Part shown: piece by piece, positions 1 to 7,994 of the stretch | Layout: every line of letters begins with the position of its first letter | How positions within the stretch are numbered: the stretch's first letter is position 1 | From: Brucella pseudogrignonensis | GTDB taxonomy: Bacteria > Pseudomonadota > Alphaproteobacteria > Rhizobiales > Rhizobiaceae | DNA: 64,000 bases | Reading direction: 5' to 3' | Assembly (NCBI RefSeq): GCF_002252525.1 | Contig: NZ_NNRM01000052.1 | Span: 62,001 to 126,000 of the forward strand | The notes under the pieces: model-generated | Databases searched by the model: none | What the model saw: only the letters and a program-made list of their open reading frames with translations | What the model was told of the DNA's origin: nothing | Translations under genes and position numbers: made by a program

Positions 1-388
1 CACCCATTGCAGCACCCACGGCAATTGCCGCGATTACGCCCAACACACTGCCCAACCATGAACTGTCCGCGGCCACCATAGATGCAAGCACCACGCCTGC
101 CAGCGCCATGACGCCTTCTACGGAAAGATCGATGCTGCCAAGCAGGATCACAAACGTTGCGCCAAGCGTCAGCACCACTGGAATGGACGAAGCTGATGCA
201 ATGCGTACGAAATTATTGACCGAAAAGAAGTTGGGGCTGATCAATCCCAAACTAATGCATAGAACGACTAACACGATAAGAGGTGCGAGCCGACGCATCA
301 GCTCCGGCATTCGGCTTTGAGGGCCGTTTTTAGATATGGCTGCGCCTTTAGCGTCAGCCGGACTGAGACCCTGGCTCGCAACTCTCAT
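1..388 (-). CDS. Ribose-type sugar ABC transporter permease (N-terminal part)
   Basis: The gene runs off the left edge, so only about 129 N-terminal residues are visible, read from ATG at 388. After a polar N-terminus there is a hydrophobic segment (LAPLIVLVVLCISLGL), the motif SPNFFSVNNF, and then LGATFVILLGSIDLSVEGVMAL. These features are typical of RbsC/AraH-type permeases of the CUT2 sugar ABC family. The protein would sit in the inner membrane and form the translocation channel. A Shine-Dalgarno-like AGGA lies about 7 bases upstream. It is downstream of and co-oriented with the binding-protein gene at 451-1536, so they form one operon. The usual IDLSVG signature reads IDLSVEG here. The ATPase gene is not in the window. 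The substrate cannot be told from the sequence. Confidence 0.88.
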   Translation of the reverse strand, partial: MRVASQGLSPADAKGAAISKNGPQSRMPELMRRLAPLIVLVVLCISLGLISPNFFSVNNFVRIASASSIPVVLTLGATFVILLGSIDLSVEGVMALAGVVLASMVAADSSWLGSVLGVIAAIAVGAAMG

Positions 389-407
389 ATGCTTTTCCTG
401 TCAGGCA

Positions 408-462
408 GTATTTCGCCAAATACGGCGTGTCGCATCAGATCGTGAGGGCCTTAGCCCTCGCG
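408..462 (-). other. Two small hairpins between the binding-protein and permease genes
   Basis: Two inverted repeats lie at the binding-protein/permease junction. One is GTATTT-CGCC-AAATAC (408-423). The other is GAGGGC-CTTA-GCCCTC (444-459), extendable to 441-462 with one mismatch, and it covers the stop codon of the binding-protein gene. Neither has a T-run, so they look like mRNA-stabilising or partial-termination hairpins that raise binding-protein dosage rather than full terminators. That role is inferred. Confidence 0.5.
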
Positions 463-1536
463 GATCTGTCCGCTTGCACGCCCCCAAATATCCTTGAAAT
501 CAAGGTTTGGCGTGTTCTTGATGTTGTGTTCGTAAAAATCATCAACATTGTCTTTGGTCACAACCAAAGCAGTGCCGTAGAACTCGCGATGATCTTTCGG
601 CTCCTTCGATGGATCGAAGACACCAGCGCGCGCGCTGTAAGGAATTGCAAGCCCCATAGCGCCCTGCCAGAACGGATCAGACGACACGGTCGCGGCAAAC
701 TCGCCATTCTTCACAGCTTCAACAGCTGTTCCGATGCCATCAACGCCGGTGATTGGAATCTGCCCGGCGAGGCCTTCCGCACGCAATGCTTCCAGCGCGC
801 CGATACCCATATCATCATTCGCGCACCAGATGCCTTTGATGTCATCGCCAAAACGGGTCAGCCATGCACTGACAACGTCGAACGCTTTGCTTGACTGCCA
901 ATCAGCAACCTGAAAATCCAGAAGCTGCACATCAGGATGTGCTGCAAGCGCCTTCTCAAGGCCCTGACGACGATCAATCGCAACTGTGTTCGACAGTGTG
1001 CCGCCAAGACCCAGAATTCCGCCCTTGCCACCAATGGAATTAATGAGGATTTCGGCGGTCTCCGCGCCATAGCGCTGACCATCGAAGCTCACATGCGCGA
1101 CGTAATAAGGATCGTGATCCCAAGGATGCAGATCGGCAGGTTTATTCCACTGCGTCAGCACATGTGCCTTGGCTGCGGCGCACGCTTCCACGATAGGACG
1201 CGCATCGGCAGCGTCGTTTGGATCGACATTGATAACCGCATTACCGCCAGTACGTGCCAAAATTGCACGAATATCGGCAATGCCCTTCTCGCTATCGCCT
1301 TCAGTAACGAGCGTCACATAGTCCAGACCAAGCGACTTTGCGAAAGCTTCGCCGCCCTTGTTCCATGCAGCGTGATATGGATTTGAAAGCGAACGGATCG
1401 CATTCACCAGCGTTGGCTTCTGCTCGGCAAGTGCGCGCAGCGAAGACATTCCACTGAAAGCTGAAAGTGCACCAAGACCTGCAGCACCCTTCATGAAGGC
1501 GCGCCTGCTGAATGGCGTCGTACGAATTAGGCTCAT
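451..1536 (-). CDS. Sugar ABC transporter periplasmic substrate-binding protein (Tat-exported)
   Basis: This 361-residue protein belongs to the RbsB/periplasmic-binding-protein-1 class that feeds CUT2 sugar transporters. The N-terminus has a twin-arginine motif (SRRAFMK, residues 10-16) followed by a Gly/Ala-rich hydrophobic stretch, so export through Tat in folded form is likely. The two-lobe family pattern is seen in NAVINVDPNDAADARPIVEACAAA-type text in the first lobe and GIWCANDDMGIGALEALRAEG in the second. It is the first gene of an operon with the permease at 1-388. It is preceded by a strong GGGAGG ribosome site and is divergent from the LacI-type gene at 1749. The palindromes at 1562-1596 overlap its likely promoter. 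The substrate is unknown; a pentose, hexose or polyol are all possible. Confidence 0.9.
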   Translation of the reverse strand: MSLIRTTPFSRRAFMKGAAGLGALSAFSGMSSLRALAEQKPTLVNAIRSLSNPYHAAWNKGGEAFAKSLGLDYVTLVTEGDSEKGIADIRAILARTGGNAVINVDPNDAADARPIVEACAAAKAHVLTQWNKPADLHPWDHDPYYVAHVSFDGQRYGAETAEILINSIGGKGGILGLGGTLSNTVAIDRRQGLEKALAAHPDVQLLDFQVADWQSSKAFDVVSAWLTRFGDDIKGIWCANDDMGIGALEALRAEGLAGQIPITGVDGIGTAVEAVKNGEFAATVSSDPFWQGAMGLAIPYSARAGVFDPSKEPKDHREFYGTALVVTKDNVDDFYEHNIKNTPNLDFKDIWGRASGQIREG

Positions 1537-1561
1537 GCGTTTTTCCTCCCAAAACCCGCAT

Positions 1562-1616
1562 TGACTAGCTAGTCACTAGTAGTGCATAGCTATGCAAAGA
1601 GATTGCGTGTCGTCAA
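1562..1616 (-). promoter_or_regulatory. Double palindromic operator and promoter of the sugar ABC operon
   Basis: Two perfect 14-bp palindromes, TGACTAGCTAGTCA (1562-1575) and TGCATAGCTATGCA (1583-1596), share the core TAGCTA. Their centres are exactly 21 bp apart, about two helical turns. On the minus strand a TTGACG -35-like hexamer (1616-1611) is followed at the right distance by the second palindrome, which would cover the -10. The geometry suits two dimers of the divergently encoded LacI-type repressor bound on one DNA face. Regulator assignment is by position only. Confidence 0.65.
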
Positions 1617-1748
1617 TAGAAAATTTTTGGTGATTGCTATCTGACAACGCGAAAGTCAGTTCAAATCCTTGAAAGCATTTGAACATAATGGCAAAACGAA
1701 ACCTGATGATTGTTCAAAAACGGGACATGAAGCCGCAAAGGATATGGA

Positions 1749-2798
1749 ATGAAACGTGATAAGCCCTACGCATCATCCACTGATGTGGCGAGACTGGCAG
1801 GCGTTTCTCAATCCGCTGTTTCACGAACCTTTAAGCCGGGCGCTAGCGTTTCACCCGAAACGCGCAAAAAAGTCTTGGCTGCAGCGGAAGAACTGGGTTA
1901 TCGCCCAAGCTTCATCCCGAGCATCATGCTAAGCCATCGCTCTCGACTAGTAGCGGTGGTAATAGGCGGCCTATACAACCCCTTCTATACATCCGTTCTT
2001 GAAACCTTCTCCAAGATGCTCCAGGCAGAAGGCTGGCGCATCTTGCTGGTGCACGTCGAAAGCGGACACACTTTCGATGATATTGTGCCAATGCTGGCAG
2101 GCTATCGTGTTGATGCCATCGTCAGCGCACTCGCGGTTCTTAGTCCAGAAGCGCTGGAACAATTATCGCAACTGCGCGTACCAGTAATCTCTTTTAACAC
2201 CCGCTTTTCCGGCGAATGGGTGCATTCGATTAGCTGCGATAGTGTTGGTGCATCGCGTGTTATGGCCGAGCATTTCATTGAACGTGGCGCACGCAAGTTT
2301 GCCTATATTACCGGCCCAGTCGACAGTCAGGCAAACATTGATCGACAGTTCGGTTTTTGTAAGCGTCTTGAGGAAACTGGCTTCGAGCCCCCTCTCATTT
2401 TAGAGGGCAACTATCGCTATGAAGCGGGATATGCTGCGATCAAACAGCTTAAAGACATGATGAGTTCGACAAAAGAGCTACCAGATGCGATTTACTGTGC
2501 AAACGACCTATTGGCGCTTGGCGCTATAGATGCTTTACGGAAGGAAATCGGTGTTCGCATCCCTGATGACATCATCGTTGGAGGTTATGACAATATAGCA
2601 GAAGCTGGCTGGGCATCTTACAACCTTACCACACTGGTTCACGACGGCGAAAAAATGGTTGAGCGCGCGATAGAAATCCTCGCTGAAAGCGAGCCCGGGC
2701 AGATTGGCGAGCGCGACCACCAATCTGTTATCGCGTCTCCACTAATTATTCGAAACAGTACAGGCGGGTCTCAGCCAGCAGGCGAGACAAAACTATAA
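1749..2798 (+). CDS. LacI-family transcriptional regulator
   Basis: This 349-residue protein starts with a LacI helix-turn-helix (STDVARLAGVSQSAVSRTF, about residues 9-28, then SPETRKKVLAAAEELGYRPS). A periplasmic-binding-protein-like effector domain follows (VAVVIGGLYNPFYTSVLETF; late motif DAIYCANDLLALGAIDALR and GGYDNIAEAGW). It is divergent from the sugar ABC operon at 1-1536, and two palindromes lie in the shared intergenic region. The natural reading is a ligand-responsive repressor of that operon and perhaps of itself. The effector is probably the transported sugar or a derivative; this is inferred from the family and position. Confidence 0.92.
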   Translation: MKRDKPYASSTDVARLAGVSQSAVSRTFKPGASVSPETRKKVLAAAEELGYRPSFIPSIMLSHRSRLVAVVIGGLYNPFYTSVLETFSKMLQAEGWRILLVHVESGHTFDDIVPMLAGYRVDAIVSALAVLSPEALEQLSQLRVPVISFNTRFSGEWVHSISCDSVGASRVMAEHFIERGARKFAYITGPVDSQANIDRQFGFCKRLEETGFEPPLILEGNYRYEAGYAAIKQLKDMMSSTKELPDAIYCANDLLALGAIDALRKEIGVRIPDDIIVGGYDNIAEAGWASYNLTTLVHDGEKMVERAIEILAESEPGQIGERDHQSVIASPLIIRNSTGGSQPAGETKL

Positions 2799-2908
2799 AA
2801 TTCCGCCTTTATCAGCTCGCTGCAAAAAAAGAGGGTAAAACGATAAGAATAGACTGAAGAACACGCACGAAACTGCTAGTGGCTTAAAGGTGGATATAAG
2901 GAGAAATC

Positions 2909-3274
2909 ATGCGCTTGATTATCATGGCAGCTATGATGCTGGTGGTTACGGGAATTGCAAATGCAGCTGATAAACCTATTGACACTTATTACGCCCGTTT
3001 AAGCGAGCGCGACCACTATAGTTCATCTGGCCAGCGCCTTACAAAAGTTGCAGGCATCATCCGACAGGACCGAGCTAATGTGCACCAGTTTGGCAAAGTC
3101 GACGCAGAAGACGAAAAAGATAAATTCTTCAGCAGCAAAGAGAACCGCGCCAAACTGGAGAATATGCTTGCGAACGTTCGAATCTCACCGATTGATCAGG
3201 CGACCATTATCAATGCAACGCCCGTGATTTTCGTTGAGGTCTATCCGACCTATGTCGTTGTAACAATGAAGTAA
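2909..3274 (+). CDS. Small exported protein of unknown function
   Basis: A 121-residue protein with a clear Sec signal peptide (hydrophobic residues 3-17, probable cleavage after ANA at 17-19) and a strong AAGGAG ribosome site. The mature part is charged and lysine-rich (DAEDEKDKFFSSKENRAKLENML), with hydrophobic beta-like strands at the end (PVIFVEVYPTYVVVTMK). I do not recognise the family. It stands alone, convergent with the penicillin-acylase-type gene whose stop lies 25 bp away, and it shares no obvious operon. It is probably periplasmic. The signal peptide and ribosome site argue that it is real. Confidence 0.75.
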   Translation: MRLIIMAAMMLVVTGIANAADKPIDTYYARLSERDHYSSSGQRLTKVAGIIRQDRANVHQFGKVDAEDEKDKFFSSKENRAKLENMLANVRISPIDQATIINATPVIFVEVYPTYVVVTMK

Positions 3275-3298
3275 TAACCCCCTTCAGCGTAGGCATCT

Positions 3299-5632
3299 TC
3301 AACGCGCTCTCAGCATTATTTTAGTTGTGGTCACCTTATCAATACGTTCTCTTGAATAGAGCAGTGGAACTGGGCTTGCTTCCTGCCAATTTGCTAGAAG
3401 ATCCTTATAGTGCTCCGATGAAGGCAAACCCGATTGTCCGGGATTGTTGACAAACAAACTGTTATCCCAATCCCCCACATCAATGACCATCCGGACAGAT
3501 GGACCTGCGACAACCGAGAAGTCGTGCAATCGGTACGTGGCATAATTAAGCGTCGAACTGCTACCACCCAAAGCTAACGGCTCAATCGACCAGTCGTCCT
3601 CTGTCAACGACTGTAAGGGATGGCGCAGCTCAAGCTTATGGATGTCACCCCATGCCCATTGCGTAGCATCCGCCCCCATCAAAGAGGCGCATTCAGCCCA
3701 GGCATCGGTGAGACTTTGTTGAATTGCCGCAATATGCCTGGAGGATGTTTCCGCATTTTCCAGCCATGACACAATGCTCGGTGAATCGAATGGCATGAGC
3801 AGTGGTACAACTTCCGGGGTCGCACCCTCGGCCTTTGCAACAAGCGGTCCAAGATACTTGTTCAGCCAGACTTCAAAAAGCGCTGCCGTTGCAGATTTTG
3901 CCGAAAGGTCCGCACCCCAATCGCGAAGAAGCAGCACAGCCGGATCATTACTATGCTGGAACAGTCCCTTGAGGCTTTTTAGTGTCCGCGCGGCAATGGG
4001 TGAAAAAGTGGAGGCTTGCAGGCGCGCGCAGTCTTCAAGCGATATTGGCGCTTTGCGCGACAGCGCTTGATGCAAGGTGTTGTGACGACTGCTATCCAGC
4101 CATTCATAACCAATCGCCGGATTAGCAGCTGTCCACGCATCAGGCACGTTCATGGCGTTGGCGGTCGCGATAAAGCCGCGTTCTGGATTAACTTCAACAG
4201 GGCCAGACTGCGGAGCCAGATAGCCATTCCACTCATAACACCCATCACCGGGGACAGGTAAAAGTCCGTCCCAGTTCTCGCGAACAGGCGTGGCCCCTGA
4301 AGGCTTCCATGCAATGGTGTTTGTGGTATCTGCATAGATGTGATTAACCGACGGGCATCCCCAGCCATCCAGCGCTCTGGCATAATCAGCATAGTTTTTA
4401 GCCCGCATAACGGACAGGCTGGCCATATAAGGTGCCATGCCCGCATCCATCCAGACTGTACGCAGGCCAAAAGCGCGGTTGTTCGCTTTATCCTCATAGA
4501 GCACAGGACCATGCCTCGTGAATTTGAGTTCGACGGTTTGATCCAGATGCCCTTTAACGGGGATGGCTTCAGTAATCGTCGTGAACCGCTCCCAATTGCC
4601 TTGATAGGCATATTGGTCGTGGTTGTTTTCATCAGTCTGATAAACGTAGATATCTTCCTGATCGGCTCCAAAGATGGTGAGGCCAAAGGCAGCGGTACCG
4701 TTATGCCCCATGGATATTCCGGGAACCATAGGTTCACCTGCACCGATCACATCAAGGCCCGGCATGGTGAGATGAACGACGTAGCGTATCGATGGCAAAC
4801 CATGGGCCCGGTGGGGATCGAGTGCCAGTATCGGTCGCCCGGTCGTGGTCTTTTCAGCTGCGATTGCCCAATTATTGGAACCCTCTTCAAAAGAGGCGCG
4901 CGCGATGTCGCCGGACGCCGAAACGACCGTCCAGAGACCTGCTTCATCAAGTGTTGCAGCCAAGCGTTCTTTGGAGAAGGTGGCGGGACTGACAGCGAGC
5001 TGGAAGTCACGCAAAACCCTGTCAGTCATGATGTTGGGATCAAAGCCGTCGACCGGCTTTGGCACCACGCCATGCGACAATTCCTTGCGCAACTGATCGA
5101 GCTTACCACCCAGCTCCACACCCGCTTTTGCCATGACTTTTGAGCGTAGAAGCTCTGATGATGCATTTCGTGTCAGCGAATGGGTGCGTACGCGAATGAC
5201 ATCTACAGCACACCAACGATCAGGCTTGTGACCGAGCAGAGAGAACTCCGGCGGAAGTGCCCGCTCGCCTGCTTCACAGGCATCGATATATGCATTGATG
5301 CCTTGAGCAAAAGCCGTGCATATCTGTTCCGAATCCGGACCATAGGCCGTCCATTCCGGCGCCATGTCTCCGCGATAAAGCAGGAGGCGTGCAGCCCTGT
5401 CCTGCTCAAGATAGCCGGGGCCAAAATCACGCGCCAGCAGACCAAGCCCGCGCTTGCGTGCTATATCGATCTGCCAGAGCCGATCGCGCGCGGCATTAAA
5501 ACCTTGCGCGAAAAACAGATCATGCAGGTTCTCTGCCCTGATATGGGCGACGCCCCATTGATCCACATTGATCGTGACTTCGCTCAGCAAACCCGCAATG
5601 CGGGTTGCCGTTGATCTTGTAGCATCGGCCAT
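3299..5632 (-). CDS. Penicillin acylase (S45) family N-terminal-Ser hydrolase
   Basis: This 777-residue Ntn-hydrolase precursor belongs to the family of penicillin G acylase and acyl-homoserine-lactone acylases, which cleave N-acyl amide bonds. The autoprocessing site is visible as EEGSNNWAI. Ser252 would become the N-terminal nucleophile of the beta subunit, giving an alpha chain of about 250 and a beta chain of about 525 residues. Family motifs GVAHIRAE, GFNAARDRLWQ and TRHGPVL are present. Unlike many S45 enzymes there is no signal peptide, so it should act in the cytoplasm on imported substrates. It is the last gene of the minus-strand operon that begins at 14691, after two M20 hydrolases and a Dpp-type transporter. 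The acyl preference cannot be deduced. Confidence 0.9.
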   Translation of the reverse strand: MADATRSTATRIAGLLSEVTINVDQWGVAHIRAENLHDLFFAQGFNAARDRLWQIDIARKRGLGLLARDFGPGYLEQDRAARLLLYRGDMAPEWTAYGPDSEQICTAFAQGINAYIDACEAGERALPPEFSLLGHKPDRWCAVDVIRVRTHSLTRNASSELLRSKVMAKAGVELGGKLDQLRKELSHGVVPKPVDGFDPNIMTDRVLRDFQLAVSPATFSKERLAATLDEAGLWTVVSASGDIARASFEEGSNNWAIAAEKTTTGRPILALDPHRAHGLPSIRYVVHLTMPGLDVIGAGEPMVPGISMGHNGTAAFGLTIFGADQEDIYVYQTDENNHDQYAYQGNWERFTTITEAIPVKGHLDQTVELKFTRHGPVLYEDKANNRAFGLRTVWMDAGMAPYMASLSVMRAKNYADYARALDGWGCPSVNHIYADTTNTIAWKPSGATPVRENWDGLLPVPGDGCYEWNGYLAPQSGPVEVNPERGFIATANAMNVPDAWTAANPAIGYEWLDSSRHNTLHQALSRKAPISLEDCARLQASTFSPIAARTLKSLKGLFQHSNDPAVLLLRDWGADLSAKSATAALFEVWLNKYLGPLVAKAEGATPEVVPLLMPFDSPSIVSWLENAETSSRHIAAIQQSLTDAWAECASLMGADATQWAWGDIHKLELRHPLQSLTEDDWSIEPLALGGSSSTLNYATYRLHDFSVVAGPSVRMVIDVGDWDNSLFVNNPGQSGLPSSEHYKDLLANWQEASPVPLLYSRERIDKVTTTKIMLRAR

Positions 5633-5649
5633 GGCCGCACCTCTGGCTG

Positions 5650-6783
5650 TTATTCCAGTGAGAGAAACAGGCCCGCATGAAGGCGAGCACGTTCGACCAG
5701 ACTGTCTTCGAAAATATGTTCGCCCAGCGTATGCAGGCCTTCGCCACGCACGCCGATTGAATCGATTGTCGGGACACCAAGCGCGCCGGTAAAATTACCG
5801 TCCGAGCCGCCGCCCGAACTTTGAACGGACATGGTGAAGCCGATCTCCTTTGCGATATCATTGGCAAAGTTGAAGAGCTTCATATCCTGCGGCTGACCCG
5901 GCTCCCACACAGGACGCGTGACGCCACGGGTGATGATCAATTCAACCCCATCTTTGTCTCCGCCAAGCGCCATGATCCGCGCAACGCCGTCTTCCAGGTC
6001 TTTTTGCGTTTTGGCCATGCTAAGCGCTTCGGCGTTACAGCTTGATGAGACGCAATTGACCCATTGGCCTGCATGAATGACTCCAACCGAGAAGGTGCAA
6101 TCGTCTGTTGTGAGCGCTTCGATCTCGATAATTTTTTCGGCCATACGACGGATTGCCGAGCGGCCTTCTTTGAGAAGCCAACCGGCATGGCTTGGCTTGC
6201 CTACAGTCTCAAGATTGTATCGCGCGATTGCATAACGACCGACAACCGCTCCGCCATCACGCAATGCTGGCTCCGGCACCAGAACATATTTATTCTTGAG
6301 CGCTTCCTGCTCAATCAGATCGCGGGTTGACGGTGTGCCGACTTCTTCATCCGGTGTCAAAAGAAACGTAACGGGAAGCTTTGTTGCAAGACCGCTCCGT
6401 GCGATCTCACGCATGGCTTCAAGCGCCACGAAGTTGCCGCCCTTCATATCCTGAATGCCGGGGCCGTAAAGTTTACCGTCCTCGCGGCGATAGGGATTGA
6501 TGTTGATCACACCGAGCGGATGAACCGTATCAAGATGGCCTGACACAAGAATACCCGGCTTGCCCTGATCCTTATGCGGGAAACGAGCGCGCAGGGAGCC
6601 GCCGAACCCCATGCGACCCGGAATGAATTCAATTGTGGCACCAGCCGCAGCAAAATCATAAGCGGCAACCTCAACCATGCGATTAACTGCACTTGCATCG
6701 AAGGTCGGGCTTTCCGTTTCGATCCAAGGGCGCAGGCGCGCAATCATGTCATCGAGGTTAAATGGCAATTCATGCGTACTCAT
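5650..6783 (-). CDS. M20-family metallopeptidase, glutamate carboxypeptidase-like
   Basis: A 377-residue zinc hydrolase of the CPG2/M20 group, which removes C-terminal residues such as glutamate from peptides or N-acyl amino acids. Metal-site motifs are intact: GHLDTVHP (His83, Asp85), GPGIQDMKGG (bridging Asp112), and TPDEEVGT (Glu146/147, catalytic base and ligand). The late motif is GLHTLGEHIFEDS. It overlaps the upstream M20 gene by 4 bp (ATGA) and is followed 17 bp later by the penicillin-acylase-type gene, so translation is probably coupled. No signal peptide is seen; it acts in the cytoplasm on imported peptides or on acyl-amino acids made by its neighbours. Confidence 0.9.
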   Translation of the reverse strand: MSTHELPFNLDDMIARLRPWIETESPTFDASAVNRMVEVAAYDFAAAGATIEFIPGRMGFGGSLRARFPHKDQGKPGILVSGHLDTVHPLGVININPYRREDGKLYGPGIQDMKGGNFVALEAMREIARSGLATKLPVTFLLTPDEEVGTPSTRDLIEQEALKNKYVLVPEPALRDGGAVVGRYAIARYNLETVGKPSHAGWLLKEGRSAIRRMAEKIIEIEALTTDDCTFSVGVIHAGQWVNCVSSSCNAEALSMAKTQKDLEDGVARIMALGGDKDGVELIITRGVTRPVWEPGQPQDMKLFNFANDIAKEIGFTMSVQSSGGGSDGNFTGALGVPTIDSIGVRGEGLHTLGEHIFEDSLVERARLHAGLFLSLE

Positions 6784-7961
6784 GCTGCTAAGTCCTTGTT
6801 TACTGGCAGGCGGGTTTCCACGATCCGGGCATAGATCGACGCTCCGATTGGCAGTGTTTCAGGCTCAAGCACGAAAGCAGGATTATGCAGCGCAGCTTTA
6901 CCGCCATGCATCACATTGATGTAAGCACCCGGTACACGCGCGAGCATGTCGGCAAAATCCTCACTGCCCATAAAGGCCGGGCAATCATCGCTCACATTGT
7001 CTTCACCCAGCACATCGCGCGCTGCCGCCATATAAGCGTCGGAGAGTTCATGGTCGTTGCGCAGGACGTCAAAGACGTTGCGAAGATCGACATCAACCGT
7101 GATACCGTAACCCGCAGCCACACCTGCACAGATTTCACGGATACGGCTTTCCGCAAGCTCACAGACACGCTGCTCGAAATAGCGGATGGTGCCGGTGATG
7201 GTTGCCACTTCCGGCACGATATTGTAGGCGCTGCCGGTATGAAACTGCGTGCAGGATACAACGCAGGCATCCGTTGCCGGGATGTTGCGTGACACAATGG
7301 TCTGCAACTGGCCAACCAGGTCAGCGCCAATCACCAGCACGTCGCGGGCATTGTGCGGCTGGGCTGCATGGCTTCCCTTGCCGGTCAGTTTGATGTCGAA
7401 GAAGCTTGCGCCAGCCATAGCCGCACCCTTGCGGATAAGCGCTTTGCCTAGTGTGCCCATCGGCTGGTTGTGCATTCCGTAGATTTCATCGCAAGGGAAA
7501 CGCTCAAACAGTCCTTCGGCGATCATGCCGCGTGCTCCACCAAGACCTTCTTCGGCGGGCTGGAAAACAAAGACGGCAGTGCCTTCGAAATTGCGCGTCT
7601 CAGCAAGATATTGAGCCGCACCAAGCAGCATGGTTGTATGACCATCATGCCCACAGGCATGCATCCGGCCGGGATTTTGCGACGTGTAAGACACGCCCGA
7701 AATCTCGTCGATCGGCAGCGCATCCATATCTGCCCGCAGACCCACACGGCGATTGCCTGGATTTCTGCCTTTCAGAATGCCAACGACACCGGTTTTGGCG
7801 ATGCCGGTATGCACCTCGTCAAAGCCCCATTTTTCTAAGAGTTCCGCTACAACGCCTGAAGCATGTTGTTCCTCAAAGCCAATTTGCGGATGACGATGCA
7901 GATCTTCGAAAACCGCGCGCATCTCGCCGGCTTTCTCCTCAATAAACGGTATGATGGGCAT
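6780..7961 (-). CDS. M20D amidohydrolase (hippurate hydrolase/aminoacylase-like)
   Basis: A 393-residue M20D enzyme, the group of hippurate hydrolases, N-acetyl-amino-acid deacetylases and amidohydrolases that split N-acyl amino acids. The signature LRADMDALPI is followed by MHACGHDGHTTMLLGA (His101, Cys103, His105 region, metal ligands), then QPAEEGLGGARGMI with the catalytic Glu pair. It is cytoplasmic. The gene lies directly after the dual ATPase of the peptide transporter and overlaps the next M20 gene. Two different M20 hydrolases plus an S45 acylase suggest stepwise dismantling of an N-acylated peptide. Confidence 0.9.
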   Translation of the reverse strand: MPIIPFIEEKAGEMRAVFEDLHRHPQIGFEEQHASGVVAELLEKWGFDEVHTGIAKTGVVGILKGRNPGNRRVGLRADMDALPIDEISGVSYTSQNPGRMHACGHDGHTTMLLGAAQYLAETRNFEGTAVFVFQPAEEGLGGARGMIAEGLFERFPCDEIYGMHNQPMGTLGKALIRKGAAMAGASFFDIKLTGKGSHAAQPHNARDVLVIGADLVGQLQTIVSRNIPATDACVVSCTQFHTGSAYNIVPEVATITGTIRYFEQRVCELAESRIREICAGVAAGYGITVDVDLRNVFDVLRNDHELSDAYMAAARDVLGEDNVSDDCPAFMGSEDFADMLARVPGAYINVMHGGKAALHNPAFVLEPETLPIGASIYARIVETRLPVNKDLAA

Positions 7962-7994
7962 GATTTCATTCCTGTCTGAAATACTGAAGATAAT

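Noticed and set aside
427-894. Plus-strand 155-codon frame opposite the sugar-binding-protein gene
   Set aside because: It is antisense to a clear Tat-exported binding protein and shows no domain or ribosome site.
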